The notes under the pieces: generated by a model
Told to the model about the DNA's origin: nothing
Database searches by the model: none
The model's input: the letters and a program-made list of their open reading frames with translations, nothing else
Assembly (NCBI RefSeq): GCF_007830615.1
Contig: NZ_VLLI01000012.1
Coordinates: forward strand, 150,376-214,375
Length of the DNA: 64,000 nt
Reading direction: 5' to 3'
DNA from: Mucilaginibacter frigoritolerans
GTDB lineage: Bacteria > Bacteroidota > Bacteroidia > Sphingobacteriales > Sphingobacteriaceae
In this document: positions 62,701 through 64,000 of the stretch, piece by piece
Layout: each line of letters begins with the position of its first letter
Position numbering within the stretch: the stretch's first letter is position 1
Program-made: the position numbers and the translations under genes

Positions 62701-64000
62701 TTCAGCAACACATGACCTTTTTTGTCCTTGTATTCTTCAACTGTATTTAACCTTGGGTCGTTTATAGTATTAGGAACAGTTTGTGTGCTTAGCCAGTTTT
62801 CATTTTGGCTCACGGTTACATACAATTGATTTGCACCATATGCCCCTTGGAATGTCAATGTGCGAGTACCATTCGCGTCTATATTAACACCATATTGATT
62901 TGCCCAATAAGTAGTACCATCGTTATTAGCATATATAGTTTTTACGGTATGCCCCGATATAGTATTAGGCGTGATAACGGCCGTTCCTGTCAGCTGCCAG
63001 GCATCGCCAGGTGCCCCCTGCTCCAATACACGATTTAAAGGAGATGGTTCAAAAGCTGTTCCGGCTTGTGGTGTAGTAATGGGGCTTACGCCAAATGGTG
63101 GAGTAACATAGAACTGCGCTTGCCCCGCCATCGGAGTAAGGGCATCCGTTTTATAGCTCCCATCGTTTGCTGTAGCTCCGGTTAAGGCGTAAGGTAAATA
63201 TTTAGTGGGTTCCCGTCCAAAGGCATCATAAGCTATAGGTTGCACCACATCATTACCCATAGAAGATCCTTTTACCTGAACCGTTTGTAATGGCCTGCCT
63301 AGCCCATCAAAGTATTGAATACCAATCTCAACCTGATTCATATCATTGCTTAAAGCAGTATTGTTGGTGATATTTGGTACCCGTGGCATGAAGGTAATAA
63401 CATAGTTGTGGTCCTGGCTGGGGTTAAAGCCTGCTGGAGGAACAACCGCCATTTGAAGAGGTGTTGTAGGTGCTCCGGAAAGATTTCTTGTAATAACCGC
63501 GTAGCTCGTCGAAGCTGAAACCACAGTGGGTGTTCCGCTGATACTGCCCGAGACTTTGTCAAAAGCTAAACCGGCAGGAAGCGCCGGGCTAATGCTATAG
63601 CCACCCAATATAATCTCCCGGATATTATCATTCCCCCAATCTGGCACATATACATTGCCATCAATCCCTATCGTCACCCCCTCTATTATGTTAAAACTGG
63701 CCGCTGCACCCACTCCGTCTGTTAAGCCTGCTGTTCTGGGTGTCCCGGCAAGGAGACTCACCGTTCCGTCCGTGCCGATCTTCCGGATATCCCGGTTACC
63801 ATACTCGGCTACATAAAAGTTTCCTGCTCCATCAAGAGCAACATCCGCCGGAAAGAAAAAATCCGCATTAGCTGATGTTCCGTTCAGATAACCTTCATTA
63901 CCGCTTCCAGATAGGGTACTCACGACCCCGGCTGGCGTGATCTTGCGGATTACCTGGTTATATTCATCTGCCACATATAGATTACCCGCCGAATCAAAGA
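59781..64000 (-). CDS. RHS/YD-repeat protein with NHL repeats, 5' end beyond the window
   Basis: At least 1,406 residues; the frame continues past position 64000. N-terminal visible part has NHL repeats (SAGNLYVADEYNQVIRKI, GNFYVAEYGNRDIRKI), a DUF6443-type start of the RHS part, then many YD repeats (YDYLGNI, YDGNGNM, YYDALGNKLRKV), and the RHS core RFYDPVVARWTSMD with PYNYGENNPIRNIDPDG. The C-terminal 270 residues after DPDGMEN are Ser/Asn-rich then beta-strand-rich and do not look like a known toxin. Probably surface-exposed. Confidence 0.9.
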   Translation of the reverse strand, partial: FDSAGNLYVADEYNQVIRKITPAGVVSTLSGSGNEGYLNGTSANADFFFPADVALDGAGNFYVAEYGNRDIRKIGTDGTVSLLAGTPRTAGLTDGVGAAASFNIIEGVTIGIDGNVYVPDWGNDNIREIILGGYSISPALPAGLAFDKVSGSISGTPTVVSASTSYAVITRNLSGAPTTPLQMAVVPPAGFNPSQDHNYVITFMPRVPNITNNTALSNDMNQVEIGIQYFDGLGRPLQTVQVKGSSMGNDVVQPIAYDAFGREPTKYLPYALTGATANDGSYKTDALTPMAGQAQFYVTPPFGVSPITTPQAGTAFEPSPLNRVLEQGAPGDAWQLTGTAVITPNTISGHTVKTIYANNDGTTYWANQYGVNIDANGTRTLTFQGAYGANQLYVTVSQNENWLSTQTVPNTINDPRLNTVEEYKDKKGHVLLKRTYNYNTSTSLVEVLSTYYVYDPFDNLAFVLTPGANPDNSTGLTSASNQTTLNNLCYQYGYDERNRMVAKQLPGKGVEEMVYNLLDRLVFDRDANKRAHGQWGFMKYDALGRVIMTGITVDTSSRVPLQNFVSYQLGVGTYAEWETASPGSATQGYTNNAFPFGSNVIPLVVNYYDDYTFQGRPVTVASPGGASARTRGLPTATKTAVLNTISNPATLPDMLWKVKYYDDLGRLIQSYAQHYLGGVLSPYNYDVVSSTYDFTNIPTTTIRRHFNTSNTTIPIITTSNQYIYDHTGRKLKTWEQITNGTTPTPRTLLSQVVYNELGQVVTKQLHSIDSINFLQNIAFAYNERGWLLNNSGPLFEEQLQYNNVAGINGIAPIAQYNGNIASQSWGTSTAPNGKSYSYVYDNLNRLLSGISIDHNDETGITYDYLGNITALNRYQANTLIDQLSYSYTDNNGNRSNQVQGINDLSPDTSLYGYRPGNYTGYQYDGNGNMIVMPTPPDGTALANINVQYNLLNLPQTFTGGRTITYYYDALGNKLRKVNPITGNTDYIEGIQYDKATGASAPTISFIQTEEGKAMPTSSGGYDYNYYLSDHLGNTRVTFDTKNGSAAVLQQDDYYPFGYEIKRIISSPKTEYLYNKKELQEEIVQYDYNARFYDPVVARWTSMDLLGENNRRVSPYNYGENNPIRNIDPDGMENQVIDGYGTTSDQLNNLYGIGSVPASDAPNAPSANAPVANSGSTNPDAATKKTNNNSSGGGVVIVANNGVFIVPIPALNSYTTIAIKGNFSLDNVAIGYQQAAMVTATLGTGYSGNAYVQHTLFLGGPFKGQWFDYVGIEGQAVFESSAEISVGVAKSYFIAINNPKMSFANNPKDFAGPYSGWGLAASYKPLVGDGNVGFQYSKSSDNAWQVFSLGYSIAIGPSGGVIVGGSVGLELHWGKTWLLPGQQINTTKNTSWGHIALNWFTHTLVP

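Noticed and set aside
1..64000. CRISPR arrays, rRNA operons, tmRNA, classical riboswitches
   Set aside because: No regularly spaced repeats of 24-40 bases with unique spacers, no rRNA sequence, and no riboswitch consensus was recognised on either strand.

Overview
The window looks like chromosome of a Bacteroidota bacterium, most likely a Sphingobacteriaceae member of the Mucilaginibacter/Pedobacter type. The reasons are an A+T-rich genome, genes often preceded by the Bacteroidota -7 element TAnnTTTG instead of a Shine-Dalgarno, typical families (DUF3822 next to rsmD, a NUDIX gene head-to-head with pyrE, CarboxypepD_reg-like and RHS/NHL secreted proteins), and mobilisation genes of the Bacteroidota type. 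Family names come from my own reading of the protein sequences; no database search was run.

Positions 1-23,750 are ordinary chromosome: a truncated universal stress protein, a PiT phosphate transporter, an FMN reductase, a tripartite RND efflux operon (adaptor, pump, outer-membrane factor) with a TetR regulator and matching palindromic operators, an orphan histidine kinase, a CDF metal transporter, TspO, a RecD-like helicase, GtrA, DUF3822-rsmD, a DeoR regulator divergent from nudK across a 12-bp inverted repeat, an SDR enzyme, coaD, NUDIX/pyrE, an SRPBCC protein and an ABC-F ATPase whose second ATP site looks dead.

At 23,752-23,824 lies tRNA-Lys(CTT). A large serine recombinase on the opposite strand runs into the tRNA gene and takes its last codons and stop from it, marking the left end of an integrated element. 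From 23.8 to 35.4 kb this element carries recombinase, small translationally coupled genes, a triplicate-repeat acidic protein, a MobC-like relaxosome protein, a VirD4/TraG-like coupling ATPase, membrane/lipoprotein partners and, on the other strand, a relaxase. Inserted among them is a membrane-anchored STAND-like NTPase, a defence candidate.

From 35.4 to about 58 kb the DNA stays accessory: a small metzincin-like secreted protein, a two-gene module with a membrane-anchored multi-S1 protein, a NUMOD4 endonuclease / RuvC-like / XRE / DUF3800 cluster, a secreted calcium-dependent metzincin with a secreted partner, a second serine recombinase with a second HerA/TraD-like ATPase, an overlapping three-gene operon (STAS-HATPase, DUF4325 STAS, two-TM protein) that I consider the best candidate for an undescribed system, an ArdC antirestriction protein, a gene with a long repeat-bearing leader, a hairpin-rich stretch, an XRE regulator and three exported proteins. 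No right attachment site was found by eye, so the island's right end is open and two nested or adjacent elements are possible.

The right edge (58.4-64 kb) holds a macro-domain gene coupled to a small EF-hand-like protein and a very large RHS/YD-repeat protein running off the window, followed by a small membrane protein in the position of an immunity gene.
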